Counted from the stretch's first letter, positions 1 to 11,841 are shown. The stretch is DNA of 64,000 nt from Tragulus kanchil (GCA_022376925.1 JAIOJX010000025.1:143055301-143119300); one strand, 5' to 3'. The notes: generated by a model from the letters alone, not told the origin. Numbers and translations: made by a program.

Positions 1-218
1 ACTAGAATTCTTACTATTAAAATAAGATGTAGTCATTTAGAAATATTTTTGTTAAATTATCTTACTGTAAGTTTGTGATTTATTTAGCCAAGGGTATTTA
101 CAATAAAAATTAGAACACAAGAGTAACAATAGAACATATGAAGTATTATTTTATTCACCATTTGATATATCCAACTTCCAATGAAAGAGAGGCAATATTC
201 TGTTAATATAAAATGAAA

Positions 219-403
219 GTGTTAGTTGATTAGTCATGTCCTACTCTTTGCATCCCTGTAGACTATAGCCCACCAGGCTCCTCTGTCCATGGAATTCTAC
301 AGGCAAGGTCCCTTCTCCAGGGTATCCTACCAAACCAGGGATTGAACCCAAATGCCCTGCACTGCAGGCAAATTCTTTAGCATCTGAGCTGCCAGGGATG
401 CTT
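219..403 (-). mobile_element. Bov-tA-type SINE (tRNA-Glu derived), diverged
   Basis: Reads on the minus strand as a Bov-tA monomer. The plus strand shows the usual reversed landmarks: a 'tcatgtcctactctttgcatccc' type 3' end, 'cccaccaggctcctctgtccatgg', 'ccagggattgaaccca' (reverse of the pol III B box) and 'gagctgccagggatgc' at the tRNA-like 5' end. Many substitutions suggest an old copy. The 65-residue frame across it is not a gene. Family assignment is from recognised landmarks, not from an alignment. Confidence 0.85.
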
Positions 404-626
404 CTGCTAACATAAAGGATATTTATATAAGTTAACATCTAGAAGAACCACATCGCATAGTTTCCCTTTTTCTTATACTACATTGACCATGAATGATTTC
501 AAGTTGCTCTTTACTTCTTAGATTTAAAATTCTAGAGGTCTGCATATTTTATAGCTGGACATAGCCCTTGAATTTTTAATCAGTATCCTATTCTCATCAT
601 TTTCTCATTGTATTGAAATTTGTTGT
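404..626. other. unassigned AT-rich DNA
   Basis: Between the Bov-tA fragment and the first duplication I see no coding frame, repeat landmark or RNA gene. Confidence 0.5.
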
Positions 627-2679
627 ACATTTGGAAAACTGTCAAAAACATCACATTAAGTGATTTCTAAATATCTTTCACCAGGTAAATTATTACCTAC
701 AGAGCACTAGCAAAATATGCCCACATAAGAATTTTACCCAGAGAGGAACTAAATGTCTGTGACAAATATCTTTATTTGCAAAAGCTGTTTATTCAGATTT
801 TATACAGGAGAAATAGACAATATATTATAGTGACTGAGATGATGCATATTTCAGTAGGATAAATCTTCATTTAAATTCCATTCTGCTTTCTACTGGCTGT
901 TTGACACTGAGCGAGGTTCTTAATCTCTCTGAACCTTTTACTTCTGTCTATAGTTTACATAATAGATCACTTGGTAAATCTGAGCATAAAATGAGATGGT
1001 TTATGTAAATAATTTAGCATTGTGCCTTATAAATTATTTAAATGGATTTATTATATTAATATTATATACTATTTACAATTTCATTAATGTAATAACTAAG
1101 TTGTATGATTAAATTAAGACATCTTTGATTATTGTACTAATAATAATTGTACTAATTGTAACAACTTCCAGGAATTGGAAGATAAGCAAATGCTTTGTTT
1201 TGTAAGTCTGTTGGGGAGGTAAACATCAATCAAAGTCATTCAAAAATTGCAATTGTGATTAGTGTTGAAAAGTGATACATCATGTTAAAGAATTGTATCT
1301 TTACACTGAAGTCAAAATTAAATTTACTTTAAAAACAGGGGTTATATGGATTGTAAGGATTTTAGTAATTTTCTAAATTTTTGTAAAGTTCTAAATAATT
1401 TTCTAAACTTTTCTAAAATAAAGAGAAATCAGTAGTATGTTTAAAATAAGCTAACATGACCAATTTTTGGTGTCAAAATGCTGTCTCTGATCACAGTCTG
1501 AGAAAACAGCTAAAAAGGGTCCAAGGGTGGATGAGGAGAGGCCAACTATTAAATTATTGCAATACATCAGTCTACTGATGGTGGTATATTTCAGCTGTGG
1601 ATATTGATAGAAGTCAAAGATTTTAGAAAATGTATGATGTAAATTTGTTGAACATTTGGAAAACTGTCAAAAACATCACATTAAGTGATTTCTAAATATC
1701 TTTCACCAGGTAAATTATTACCTACAGAGCACTAGCAAAATATGCCCACATAAGAATTTTACCCAGAGAGGAACTAAATGTCTGTGACAAATATCTTTAT
1801 TTGCAAAAGCTGTTTATTCAGATTTTATACAGGAGAAATAGACAATATATTATAGTGACTGAGATGATGCATATTTCAGTAGGATAAATCTTCATTTAAA
1901 TTCCATTCTGCTTTCTACTGGCTGTTTGACACTGAGCGAGGTTCTTAATCTCTCTGAACCTTTTACTTCTGTCTATAGTTTACATAATAGATCACTTGGT
2001 AAATCTGAGCATAAAATGAGATGGTTTATGTAAATAATTTAGCATTGTGCCTTATAAATTATTTAAATGGATTTATTATATTAATATTATATACTATTTA
2101 CAATTTCATTAATGTAATAACTAAGTTGTATGATTAAATTAAGACATCTTTGATTATTGTACTAATAATAATTGTACTAATTGTAACAACTTCCAGGAAT
2201 TGGAAGATAAGCAAATGCTTTGTTTTGTAAGTCTGTTGGGGAGGTAAACATCAATCAAAGTCATTCAAAAATTGCAATTGTGATTAGTGTTGAAAAGTGA
2301 TACATCATGTTAAAGAATTGTATCTTTACACTGAAGTCAAAATTAAATTTACTTTAAAAACAGGGGTTATATGGATTGTAAGGATTTTAGTAATTTTCTA
2401 AATTTTTGTAAAGTTCTAAATAATTTTCTAAACTTTTCTAAAATAAAGAGAAATCAGTAGTATGTTTAAAATAAGCTAACATGACCAATTTTTGGTGTCA
2501 AAATGCTGTCTCTGATCACAGTCTGAGAAAACAGCTAAAAAGGGTCCAAGGGTGGATGAGGAGAGGCCAACTATTAAATTATTGCAATACATCAGTCTAC
2601 TGATGGTGGTATATTTCAGCTGTGGATATTGATAGAAGTCAAAGATTTTAGAAAAATGTATGATGTAAATTTGTTGAAC
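627..2679 (+). repeat. direct duplication D1 (627-1651 / 1652-2679), offset 1025
   Basis: The sequence from 'acatttggaaaactgtc' at 627 restarts at 1652 and runs nearly identically until about 2679, where 'ttgttgaac' leads into new sequence. Copies differ at an A-run near the end (about 1627 versus 2652). The content is unassigned AT-rich DNA with no gene. It is probably an unmerged assembly overlap. Confidence 0.93.
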
Positions 2680-3130
2680 TTGGGATAAATGAATAAAAAT
2701 GATAGAAAGGAGATGTCAGGGCTGACACCTAACTTCTTGACATTCCTCATGAGATGGATGGTGCGGCCACTGCCATAGACTTGACAGTAATTAATAACGA
2801 TAATGACATAGCTGGAAAATCGCCTGTTGCTTTAAGGGCTAAGCAATCACTTTCAGCCATCATACTGAGGTTAAATATATCCTCCAGAAATGTAACTCAT
2901 GGATCAAAATGAGTGAGATCACAAAACATTTGAATGTTGCAGAGATAAGAGAAATGGCATTCTTTCCAAAACCTGTTGAACTTGAAAACTGCAAACATCA
3001 AAAAACTTACGGGTAGTTCTACTTCTTTTCAACATGGAGTAACAAGATCAGATTTACCTTTCTGCGTAAATAACAAAAAAAGATAATACTAAACAATGAT
3101 TTTTAAATCACTAGACTCTACATATATTTA
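2680..3130. other. unassigned single-copy DNA
   Basis: There is no long frame and no recognised repeat. It is slightly less AT-rich than its surroundings, for example around 2750-2830. An old diverged repeat or retrocopy cannot be excluded, but I do not recognise one. Confidence 0.4.
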
Positions 3131-3456
3131 GGGGGCTTCCCTGGTGGTCCAGTGGGTAAGGACACTGCCTTGCAATGCAAGGGACGCTGGTTCGATCCCT
3201 GGCCTGGGAGGATCCCACGTGCCACGGAGAGGCTGGACCGATGTGTCCAATTACCGAGCCGGAGCTCTGGAGCGCATGCGCCCAGAGCCGGTGCTCTACG
3301 ACAACAGAGGCCACTGCGATGGGAGGCCCTCATGGGCTGGAGAACAAAGATGGATGAAGAAACAGATAAATAAAAAAGCCCAATAGAAGTGACCCACCGC
3401 CCCCCCACCCTCCCCCCCCCAACAAATATAAAATAAAATTAAAATAAAAAAAAAAA
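3131..3456 (+). mobile_element. CHR-like tRNA-derived SINE with hairpin body
   Basis: Starts with 'gggggcttccctggtgg', typical of tRNA-derived ruminant SINEs. A B-box-like 'ggttcgatccc' lies at 3189-3199, so internal RNA polymerase III initiation is expected for the family. The body holds a long inverted repeat at 3259-3291: GCTCTGG at 3264-3270, the palindrome GCGCATGCGC at 3272-3281, CCAGAGC at 3282-3288. The 3' part is 'gggaggccc...aacaaagatggatgaa', then a C-rich stretch and an A-rich tail. Several overlapping frames of 60-96 residues cross it and are all spurious. I see no clear target-site duplication. Confidence 0.88.
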
Positions 3457-3479
3457 GAAGTCATTGCTTGCACCAATAT

Positions 3480-3840
3480 CATAAAACTTTTCTCCCATAT
3501 TTTCTTGTAAAACTTTTATAGTTTTATACTTATCCTTTCCCATTGTGTATTTTTGAAACATTTGTCAACAATAAGTTGAAGATATATGCATGAGTTTATT
3601 CCTTGGGTTCTTATTCTTCCCCCTTGTTTTATTTATCTATTTTTATATCAGTACCATATTGTCTTAAGTACTATGGGTTTTGTAATATATTTTGTGATAA
3701 GGAAGTGTAATGCTTCTAAATTGTTCTTCTTTCTCTGAATTGAATATTCTGTTTGTGTGTGTGTGTGTGGTTCCATGTGCATTTGAGGATTGTTTTTACT
3801 ATTTATGTAAAAGAAAAACTGGATAGAGAAATCCAAAAAT
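3480..3840 (-). mobile_element. L1 ORF2 fragment, inverted 5' part of a probable twin-primed L1
   Basis: On the minus strand this matches the familiar L1 ORF2 stretch around 'gcatggtactg...' (plus strand 3646-3740, 'atcagtaccatattg' to 'ttgttcttctttctc'). It ends at 3490 with the 'agaaaacataggagaaaa' type stretch. It directly precedes a plus-strand L1 3' end, with ORF2 order consistent with one insertion carrying a 5' inversion. A short (GT)n tract at about 3754-3769 lies within it. It is old and does not code. Confidence 0.75.
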
Positions 3841-3887
3841 CACATAAGGTGTTAATGTCAGAAACATACATGGATACATATATCAAA

Positions 3888-4715
3888 TTAAAAGTGGACA
3901 AAGAACTTGAATAAACATTTCTAAAAAGACATACAAGTGACCAACAGGTATATGAAAAGATGACAAATATTGCTATTAATCAGAGAAATGCAAATAAAAC
4001 CATAAAGAGGTAACACCTCATACCTGTTAGGATGGCCATATCCAAAGAGCAAAAGATAGTAAGCTGTAGCAGAGGTTGTAGAGAAATTGGAGCTCTTGTA
4101 TATTCTCAGCGGAAATATTAAATGCCATGACTGTTATGGAAAACAGTATGAAAATTTCTCAAAAAATATTAAAAACAGAATGAAAATGTGATTCAACAAT
4201 TCAACTTCTAGGTATATATTCAAGTGAATTGAAGTCATGGTGTGAAGTGATAGATATGTGATCATTGCAGTATTACCCATGATAGCTAAGATGTGGAGAA
4301 AAAAATTAAATGTTCATCAATGAATGACGGATACAGAAAATGTAGTATATACATATAATGGAATATTATTATCCTATCTCTAAAAGGAAGGAAATCTTGC
4401 CATATTGGACAACATGGAAGAGCCTGGAAGACATTACAGTAAATGTAACAAGCCAGTCACAGACAGACAAATACTACATGATTCCACTGATATAAGGTAT
4501 ATAAAATTTTCAAACTCATAGGAATAGATAATAGAATGGTGGTGTTCAGAGGCTGAAGGAGAAAGGAATAAGAGTTGTTATTCACTTATGCAAGACAAAT
4601 AAAGTACTAAAGATCTGCTATGGAATATTGTAACTATAGGTAACAATACTGCATTGTGGATTTAAAATTATTAACTCTGTTAGCTTGTGTTAAGTGTTCA
4701 TACAACAACAAAAAT
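3888..4715 (+). mobile_element. L1 3' end (end of ORF2 plus 3' UTR), old L1MA-like
   Basis: Landmarks in order: 'gacaaagaacttgaataaacatttct' (3897), 'gagaaatgcaaataaaacc' (3984), 'taacacctcatacctgtta' (4011), 'attcaacaattcaacttctaggtat' (4193), 'aatggaatattatt' (4358), 'tactacatgattccact' (4471), and a 3' UTR with 'gttattcacttatgcaagacaaataaagt' (4577) and 'aacaatactgcattgt' (4642). There is no intact frame. The 3' UTR style resembles older L1MA-type elements. The part from 4422 is repeated in duplication D2. Confidence 0.88.
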
Positions 4716-6786
4716 AAACTAAATGAAATACACTCTAAATATAAAGACTAAGTAGACTAAATAGAGAAAATATAATAACACTAGTCAAAGAAAGCAGGCC
4801 GACTATACATTTCAAAGAAAAAAATACTATCAAGGTTAAAGAAGACTCCTTCATAGTCATAACTGTGCCAGTTTGTCAAAAGTACAAGAAATCTTAAATG
4901 TCTGTGTACCTAATAGCAGAGCTTTAAAATATAGAGAGCAAAAAACTGATAGAACTACAAGTGAAATATATAAATCAAAATGTATAACAGATATTTCAAT
5001 AGCAGTCTCTCAATTATTGATGGAACAAGAGAGAGAAAACAAATAAGGTTAGAAGAGTTTTGTCCAACCCTCTCAAACTTGACTCAATTGACATTTAAAC
5101 AACACTCTATTCTACAATGGAATACACATGCTTGTCAAATACATATGCAATATTTATTAAGATGAACTGTATTTTGGGACATTCAATACATCTCAATAGA
5201 CTTCACAAGTTTTAATCTCCATAGGACATATTCTCCGACAACACAGGAGTTTAATCAGTTACTAATCTTGGGAAGATTTATTTTTAAAACCTCCAAATAT
5301 TTTGCAACCAGTTAAAATACTTAAAATACCTTACTATTCAAGAAGAAATTAAAGGAAAATTGGAAAATGTTTTGAACTGAATGAAAATCAGTTTGCAACA
5401 TATTCAACTATATAAAATGCTGTTCAAAAGCAATATACAGAAAGAAAATGATGATACTGAAATGCATTCAAACTGTATTACAAAATAATTAAGGTAATCA
5501 TAATAAAGGCCTTAGGTTCCTCTTTATGAAACAAAAAGAAGAGCTAATTAAATGCAAAATAAATAAAAGAAAGAAAACCAGACAGATAAGAGTCAATATC
5601 AGGGGGCCTGGAAGACATTACAGTAAATGTAACAAGCCAGTCACAGACAGACAAATACTACATGATTCCACTGATATAAGGTATATAAAATTTTCAAACT
5701 CATAGGAATAGATAATAGAATGGTGGTGTTCAGAGGCTGAAGGAGAAAGGAATAAGAGTTGTTATTCACTTATGCAAGACAAATAAAGTACTAAAGATCT
5801 GCTATGGAATATTGTAACTATAGGTAACAATACTGCATTGTGGATTTAAAATTATTAACTCTGTTAGCTTGTGTTAAGTGTTCATACAACAACAAAAATA
5901 AACTAAATGAAATACACTCTAAATATAAAGACTAAGTAGACTAAATAGAGAAAATATAATAACACTAGTCAAAGAAAGCAGGCCGACTATACATTTCAAA
6001 GAAAAAAATACTATCAAGGTTAAAGAAGACTCCTTCATAGTCATAACTGTGCCAGTTTGTCAAAAGTACAAGAAATCTTAAATGTCTGTGTACCTAATAG
6101 CAGAGCTTTAAAATATAGAGAGCAAAAAACTGATAGAACTACAAGTGAAATATATAAATCAAAATGTATAACAGATATTTCAATAGCAGTCTCTCAATTA
6201 TTGATGGAACAAGAGAGAGAAAACAAATAAGGTTAGAAGAGTTTTGTCCAACCCTCTCAAACTTGACTCAATTGACATTTAAACAACACTCTATTCTACA
6301 ATGGAATACACATGCTTGTCAAATACATATGCAATATTTATTAAGATGAACTGTATTTTGGGACATTCAATACATCTCAATAGACTTCACAAGTTTTAAT
6401 CTCCATAGGACATATTCTCCGACAACACAGGAGTTTAATCAGTTACTAATCTTGGGAAGATTTATTTTTAAAACCTCCAAATATTTTGCAACCAGTTAAA
6501 ATACTTAAAATACCTTACTATTCAAGAAGAAATTAAAGGAAAATTGGAAAATGTTTTGAACTGAATGAAAATCAGTTTGCAACATATTCAACTATATAAA
6601 ATGCTGTTCAAAAGCAATATACAGAAAGAAAATGATGATACTGAAATGCATTCAAACTGTATTACAAAATAATTAAGGTAATCATAATAAAGGCCTTAGG
6701 TTCCTCTTTATGAAACAAAAAGAAGAGCTAATTAAATGCAAAATAAATAAAAGAAAGAAAACCAGACAGATAAGAGTCAATATCAG
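4422..6786 (+). repeat. direct duplication D2 (4422-5605 / 5606-6786), offset 1184
   Basis: 'gcctggaagacattacag' at 4422 restarts at 5606. Copy 1 breaks at 'caatatcag' (5602), followed by a few G, while copy 2 continues past 6786. It carries the end of the L1 3' UTR (copy 5606-5899) and unassigned A-rich DNA. A chance 61-residue frame appears identically in both copies (4980 and 6164). Confidence 0.94.
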
Positions 6787-8966
6787 TGAAATACAAGCAG
6801 GAATAATGTAGATAAAAACAACAAAATCAAGTGCTTATTCATAAAGAAGATAAATAAACTGACACATTTCTGTTCAGATTCATCAGAAAAAAAGGGAGAA
6901 TACAGAAATTACAAACTTCTGGATTTATAGAATTCACATTAATGCAAATTCTATAAAATTACAATGATAATAAATTCAAGAACTTAACAGAAATGGGGAA
7001 AATCCTTGAAACACATTTCTTAGTCAGAGAGAGAAACTGAATAGAATGGCATGTAATATAAAATAGAAATAACTACTCCCACAAATAAATAAAACCAGAC
7101 TGGAATGGATTCACTAGCTAATTCTAGTAAACATGCATAGAAAAAAATAATGCACTTTCTACATAAACTCTTCCATAAAATTTTTACAAGGAAAAAAGTA
7201 CATTGCAACCTATTTTATATAAAAAAGCACTCCTCTGATATAAAAACCACAAAAAATGCATTACTCTTTGAAAAAAAAAATACAACTACAGAATAATATC
7301 CTTTGTCAAAGCAGTTGCAAAAATCCCAAAGAAAACTTTAGCAAATCAAACCCAAGGATGTAAAACGAAAATATTCTCAGTGACCAAATCAAGCAAATCA
7401 CAGGAAAGCAAGATTACTTTAGCATTGAAATAACAAATGTAATTTGCCCAAAAAAAATTGACTTATAAAAGGGAAATAATCGTTTTCCACATTCAATACA
7501 TCTCAATAGACTTCACAAGTTTTAATCTCCATAGGACATATTCTCCGACAACACAGGAGTTTAATCAGTTACTAATCTTGGGAAGATTTATTTTTAAAAC
7601 CTCCAAATATTTTGCAACCAGTTAAAATACTTAAAATACCTTACTATTCAAGAAGAAATTAAAGGAAAATTGGAAAATGTTTTGAACTGAATGAAAATCA
7701 GTTTGCAACATATTCAACTATATAAAATGCTGTTCAAAAGCAATATACAGAAAGAAAATGATGATACTGAAATGCATTCAAACTGTATTACAAAATAATT
7801 AAGGTAATCATAATAAAGGCCTTAGGTTCCTCTTTATGAAACAAAAAGAAGAGCTAATTAAATGCAAAATAAATAAAAGAAAGAAAACCAGACAGATAAG
7901 AGTCAATATCAGTGAAATACAAGCAGGAATAATGTAGATAAAAACAACAAAATCAAGTGCTTATTCATAAAGAAGATAAATAAACTGACACATTTCTGTT
8001 CAGATTCATCAGAAAAAAAGGGAGAATACAGAAATTACAAACTTCTGGATTTATAGAATTCACATTAATGCAAATTCTATAAAATTACAATGATAATAAA
8101 TTCAAGAACTTAACAGAAATGGGGAAAATCCTTGAAACACATTTCTTAGTCAGAGAGAGAAACTGAATAGAATGGCATGTAATATAAAATAGAAATAACT
8201 ACTCCCACAAATAAATAAAACCAGACTGGAATGGATTCACTAGCTAATTCTAGTAAACATGCATAGAAAAAAATAATGCACTTTCTACATAAACTCTTCC
8301 ATAAAATTTTTACAAGGAAAAAAGTACATTGCAACCTATTTTATATAAAAAAGCACTCCTCTGATATAAAAACCACAAAAAATGCATTACTCTTTGAAAA
8401 AAAAAATACAACTACAGAATAATATCCTTTGTCAAAGCAGTTGCAAAAATCCCAAAGAAAACTTTAGCAAATCAAACCCAAGGATGTAAAACGAAAATAT
8501 TCTCAGTGACCAAATCAAGCAAATCACAGGAAAGCAAGATTACTTTAGCATTGAAATAACAAATGTAATTTGCCATGTTAACAAATTAATAAAGAAAAAC
8601 TACTTGACCATCTCGACTGCCAAAAAAACATTGGGCAAAATCTCGATTCCTTTCCAAAATGTCTTGAATTAATTTAAATATTCATACTAAAAAATTAACT
8701 TTGATACATGCTTTATTCAATATTTAAAATAAAAAAGTAGACTACTAACATTAATGTAATCTGTAAAACTGTTGCGTATCAAAAGAATCCATAGGTGAAA
8801 AATCTGTTATTTTGTCAAATAATTCTCAGATATGTTATCAAAATCACAGTCCTTAAAAGAAGGAAGAGATCAATTTTACCTCTTCAAAATTAACAAAAAA
8901 AGAGTCCGCTTTTCTAAAAATATAGTTAAAGTAATGAAAGGCAAGCCAGAGACCGGGAGAAATATT
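4716..8966. other. unassigned A-rich DNA, partly triplicated
   Basis: No genes or clear repeats besides duplications D2 and D3. The segment 5179-5602 occurs three times (also 6363-6786 and 7489-7912). Identical 62-residue minus-strand frames at 7020-7208 and 8146-8334 only reflect the duplication. Adenine runs may hide very old L1 sequence that I cannot support. Confidence 0.5.
6363..8574 (+). repeat. direct duplication D3 (6363-7448 / 7489-8574), offset 1126
   Basis: 'acattcaatacatctc' at 6363 restarts at 7489, and both copies run to 'gtaatttgcc' (7448 and 8574). Forty bases at 7449-7488 fit neither flank well. D3 overlaps D2, so 424 bp exist in triplicate. Confidence 0.94.
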
Positions 8967-8978
8967 TGCAAGTAATTT

Positions 8979-9296
8979 TTTTTTTTTTAAACATGTATTT
9001 ATTTATTTTGGTGGGGGTGGGGAGGGGGGCTGTGGGCGGGCCACTTCCACTGGTCTTTCATTTGTCTAGTTTCATCCATCTTTGTTCTTTGGCCCGTGTG
9101 GGCCTCCCATCGCGGTGGCATCTGTTGTCGCAGAGTACTGGCTCTGCGCGTATGCGCGCCAGAGCTCCAGCTCGGTAATTGGACACATTGTTGTAGCCGC
9201 TCCGCAGCACGTGGGATCTTCCCAGGCCAGGGATCAAACCGGCACCCTTTGCGCTGCAAGGCGGTGTCCTTACCCACTGGACCACCAGGGAAGCCC
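8979..9296 (-). mobile_element. CHR-like tRNA-derived SINE, near full length, with 12-bp target-site duplication
   Basis: Minus-strand copy of the hairpin-body SINE. The plus strand begins with the reversed A-tail (T-run), passes 'catccatctttgttctttggcc' and ends 'ggaccaccagggaagccc'. The direct repeat TGCAAGTAATTT flanks it at 8967-8978 and 9297-9308, the mark of LINE-mediated insertion. The hairpin core is present with changes (about 9138-9165). Frames of 69-110 residues across it on both strands are spurious. Confidence 0.93.
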
Positions 9297-9378
9297 TGCA
9301 AGTAATTTAATTGAGTCTCTGTACTATATTAAAAGACATTCTCAAATTCCATTATTAAAAACAAGCAATTTAAAAAAT

Positions 9379-10812
9379 TGGGTGGAATTCCAACTGAGCT
9401 TTTTCAAATCCTAAAAGATGACACTGTTAAAGTGCTGCACTCAATATCCAGCAATTTGCAAAACTCAGCAGTGGCCACAGGATTGAAAACAATCAGTTTT
9501 TATCCCAATCCCAAAGAACGGCAATGCCAAAGAATGTTCAAACTACCTACTGCACAATTATACTCCTTTCACAGGCTAGCAAGGTAATGCTCAAAATCCT
9601 TCAAGCTAGGTTTCAACATTACGTGAACCAAGAACTTCCAGATGTACAAGTTGGGTTTTGAAAAGGCAGAGGAACCAGAGATCAAATTGACAACATCAGT
9701 TGTATCACAGAAAAAGCTAGAGAATTCCAGAAAAGCATCTATTTCTGCTTCACTGACTACATAAACGCCTTTTACTCTGTGGATCAGAAAAAAACTGTCA
9801 AAAATTCTTCAAGAGACAAGAATACCAGATCCCTTTACCTGCCTTCTGCAAAGCCTGTATGCAGGTCAAGTAGCAACAGTTAGATCCATACATGGTAAAA
9901 TGAACTGGCTCCAAACTGTGAAATGGTTAAATCAAGGCTGTATATTGTCTCCCTGCTTATGTCACCATATAACCTGTTTGCAGAGTACATCATGTAAAAT
10001 GCCAGTCTGGATGAAGCTCAAGATGGAATAAAGATGGCTGGGAGAAATATCAATAGCCTCAGACATACAGATAACACCATCTTTATGGCAGAAAGCTCAA
10101 AAGAGCCTCTTAATGAAGATGAGAGAGTGAAAAATCTGGCTTAAAACACAACTTCAAAAGCCTAAGATCATGGCATGCAGTCCCATCACTTCATGGCAAA
10201 TAGACAGGAAAAGAAAAATGGAAACAGTGACAGACTTTATTTTTGGGGATCTAAAATCAATGCAGATAGTGACTGCAGTCACAAAATGAAAAGATATCGC
10301 TTCTTAGAAGAACAGCTATGACAAATCTAGACAGTCTATTAAAAAGCAGAGACATCACTTTACCAACGAAGGTCCATCTAGTCAAAGTGTTGATTTTTCC
10401 AGTATTCATGAACTTATATGAGAGCTGGACCATAAAGGAAGTTGAGCACCAAAGGATTGATGCTTTCAAACTGTGGTGCTGGGGAAGACTCTTGAGAATC
10501 CCCTGGACAACAAGGAGACCAAACCAATCAAGCCTAAAGGAAATCAACCCTGAATATTCATTAGAAGTACTGATGATGAAGCTGAAGCTCCAATACTTTG
10601 ACCATCTGATGGGAAGAGATGATGCGCTGGAAAATATCCTCATGCTGGATAAGACTGAGGGCAGAAGGAAAAGGGGATTATAGCACAATAGATGACTAGA
10701 TGGACATGAGTTTGAAGAAACTCTGGGAGATAGTGAAGGAAAGTAAACTGGGTGTGCTGCAGTCCATAGGGTCATAAGGAGTTGGGCACTGCAGAGCAAC
10801 TGAACAACATTA
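9379..10812 (+). pseudogene. BovB (RTE) LINE, decayed reverse transcriptase and C-terminal part
   Basis: A 5'-truncated BovB. Translation near 9378-9587 gives the conserved 'GIPTELFQILKDD...' stretch; further on come the 'gaggaaccagagatcaaattg' and 'atcaaggctgtatattgtc' landmarks. The catalytic YADD region is degraded (about 10055-10075 reads LRHTDNT). A 121-residue open frame at 10318-10683 keeps the C-terminal region typical of BovB (MTNLDSLLKSRDITLPTKVHLVK... NPEYSLE...). Frameshifts separate the pieces, so no functional enzyme is possible. It ends near 'gcagagcaactgaacaac' and an AAAT-rich tail. The 200-residue minus-strand frame at 10257-10859 is its antisense shadow. Confidence 0.93.
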
Positions 10813-10952
10813 AAAATAAATAAATAAATAAGGACAGAACTTTGGAAAAAATATTTCATTGAAGATACATACTGAAGATATACATCACCATTCCTTAGTT
10901 ATTAAGGAATTACAGTTGAAGCCACAATAACATACCACTGCCCTACATATTA

Positions 10953-11143
10953 GAATCGGTTAAGAATCTGCCTGCAATGCAGAAAACCTGTGTTTGATTC
11001 CTGGGTTGGGAAGATCCCCTGTAGAAGAAAAGAGCAATGCATTCCAATATTCTTGCCTGGAGATTCCCATGGACAGAGGAGTCTGGCAGGCTACAGTCCA
11101 AGGAGTCACAAGAGTTCGACATGACTTAGTGACTAAACCACCA
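10953..11143 (+). mobile_element. Bov-tA SINE
   Basis: Forward landmarks: 'ggttaagaatctgcctgcaatgcag', B-box-like 'gtttgattcct' (10993), 'gggaagatcccctg', 'ttcttgcctggag', 'cccatggacagagg', 'ggctacagtcca' and 'gacatgacttagtgac'. The first few bases of the tRNA-like head are missing or degraded. A 65-residue frame across it is not a gene. Confidence 0.92.
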
Positions 11144-11619
11144 AATATTAAAAATACTGTTCATATCAAGTGCTGGAAATATTTTTCATAAGTATTAAAA
11201 CAAGTTGGAAATAGCCAGAATATCAAATAATAGGGAATCAATAATAAATCTGAGGTATTTTCATATAATAGAACACTATACAGAAAGAAAAAGGAATTAG
11301 TTCTTAAAACCTGCTACAACATCATGAAAAATTCTCTAAATAATTATACCAGGTTAAGAAACCAAAAGAAAAAAAACAGTATATATACTCTATTAGTCTT
11401 TTTATACATGGTTCCACAAAAGAAAGGACAAGTGCCTTAACACTAAGGGTTTAAAAAAAAATATGTTATTGCCTGAAATAGAGTGTATAGTTTAAGTATA
11501 AAATGATAAAAATCACATATGTATTTCACATGTTAATTAACTTAATAAAATTAAGAGAATTAACATGTTTATTATTCTAAATTTTATTCATATCCTTGAT
11601 AATTCTCCAAGAAACTACT
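11144..11619. other. unassigned AT-rich DNA (repeated at 12265-12740)
   Basis: Lies between the Bov-tA and a BovB fragment; no coding frame or recognisable repeat. The second copy comes from D4. Confidence 0.5.
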
Positions 11620-11841
11620 AACTAAACCAGACATGGAACAACAAACTGGTTCAAAATTGGGAAAGGAGTACATCAAAGCTGTTTACTGTCACCTTTCTTA
11701 TTTAATTTATATGCAGAATACATTACACAAAATGCCAGGCTGGATGAAGCACAAACTGGAATCAAGATTGCTGGAAGAAATATCAACAGCCTCAGATATG
11801 CAGATGATACTAATGTCAGAAAGAATGAGGAGCTAAAAAGC
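11620..11841 (+). pseudogene. BovB reverse-transcriptase fragment cut by a duplication junction
   Basis: 'accagacatggaacaacaaactgg' through 'cagatatgcagatgatactaatg' is the RTE reverse-transcriptase core including the YADD-type site. It stops at the D4 junction; the fuller copy is 12741-13490. The 67-residue frame at 11633-11836 is a shifted frame through it. Confidence 0.88.

Noticed and set aside
3131..3210. tRNA-like head with a B box that might be a tRNA gene
   Set aside because: It continues directly into a SINE body and A-tail; no cloverleaf with an anticodon stem was supported.
10257..10859. 200-residue minus-strand open frame, the longest in the window
   Set aside because: It is antisense to the BovB C-terminal region; the plus-strand frame at 10318-10683 carries the recognisable protein.
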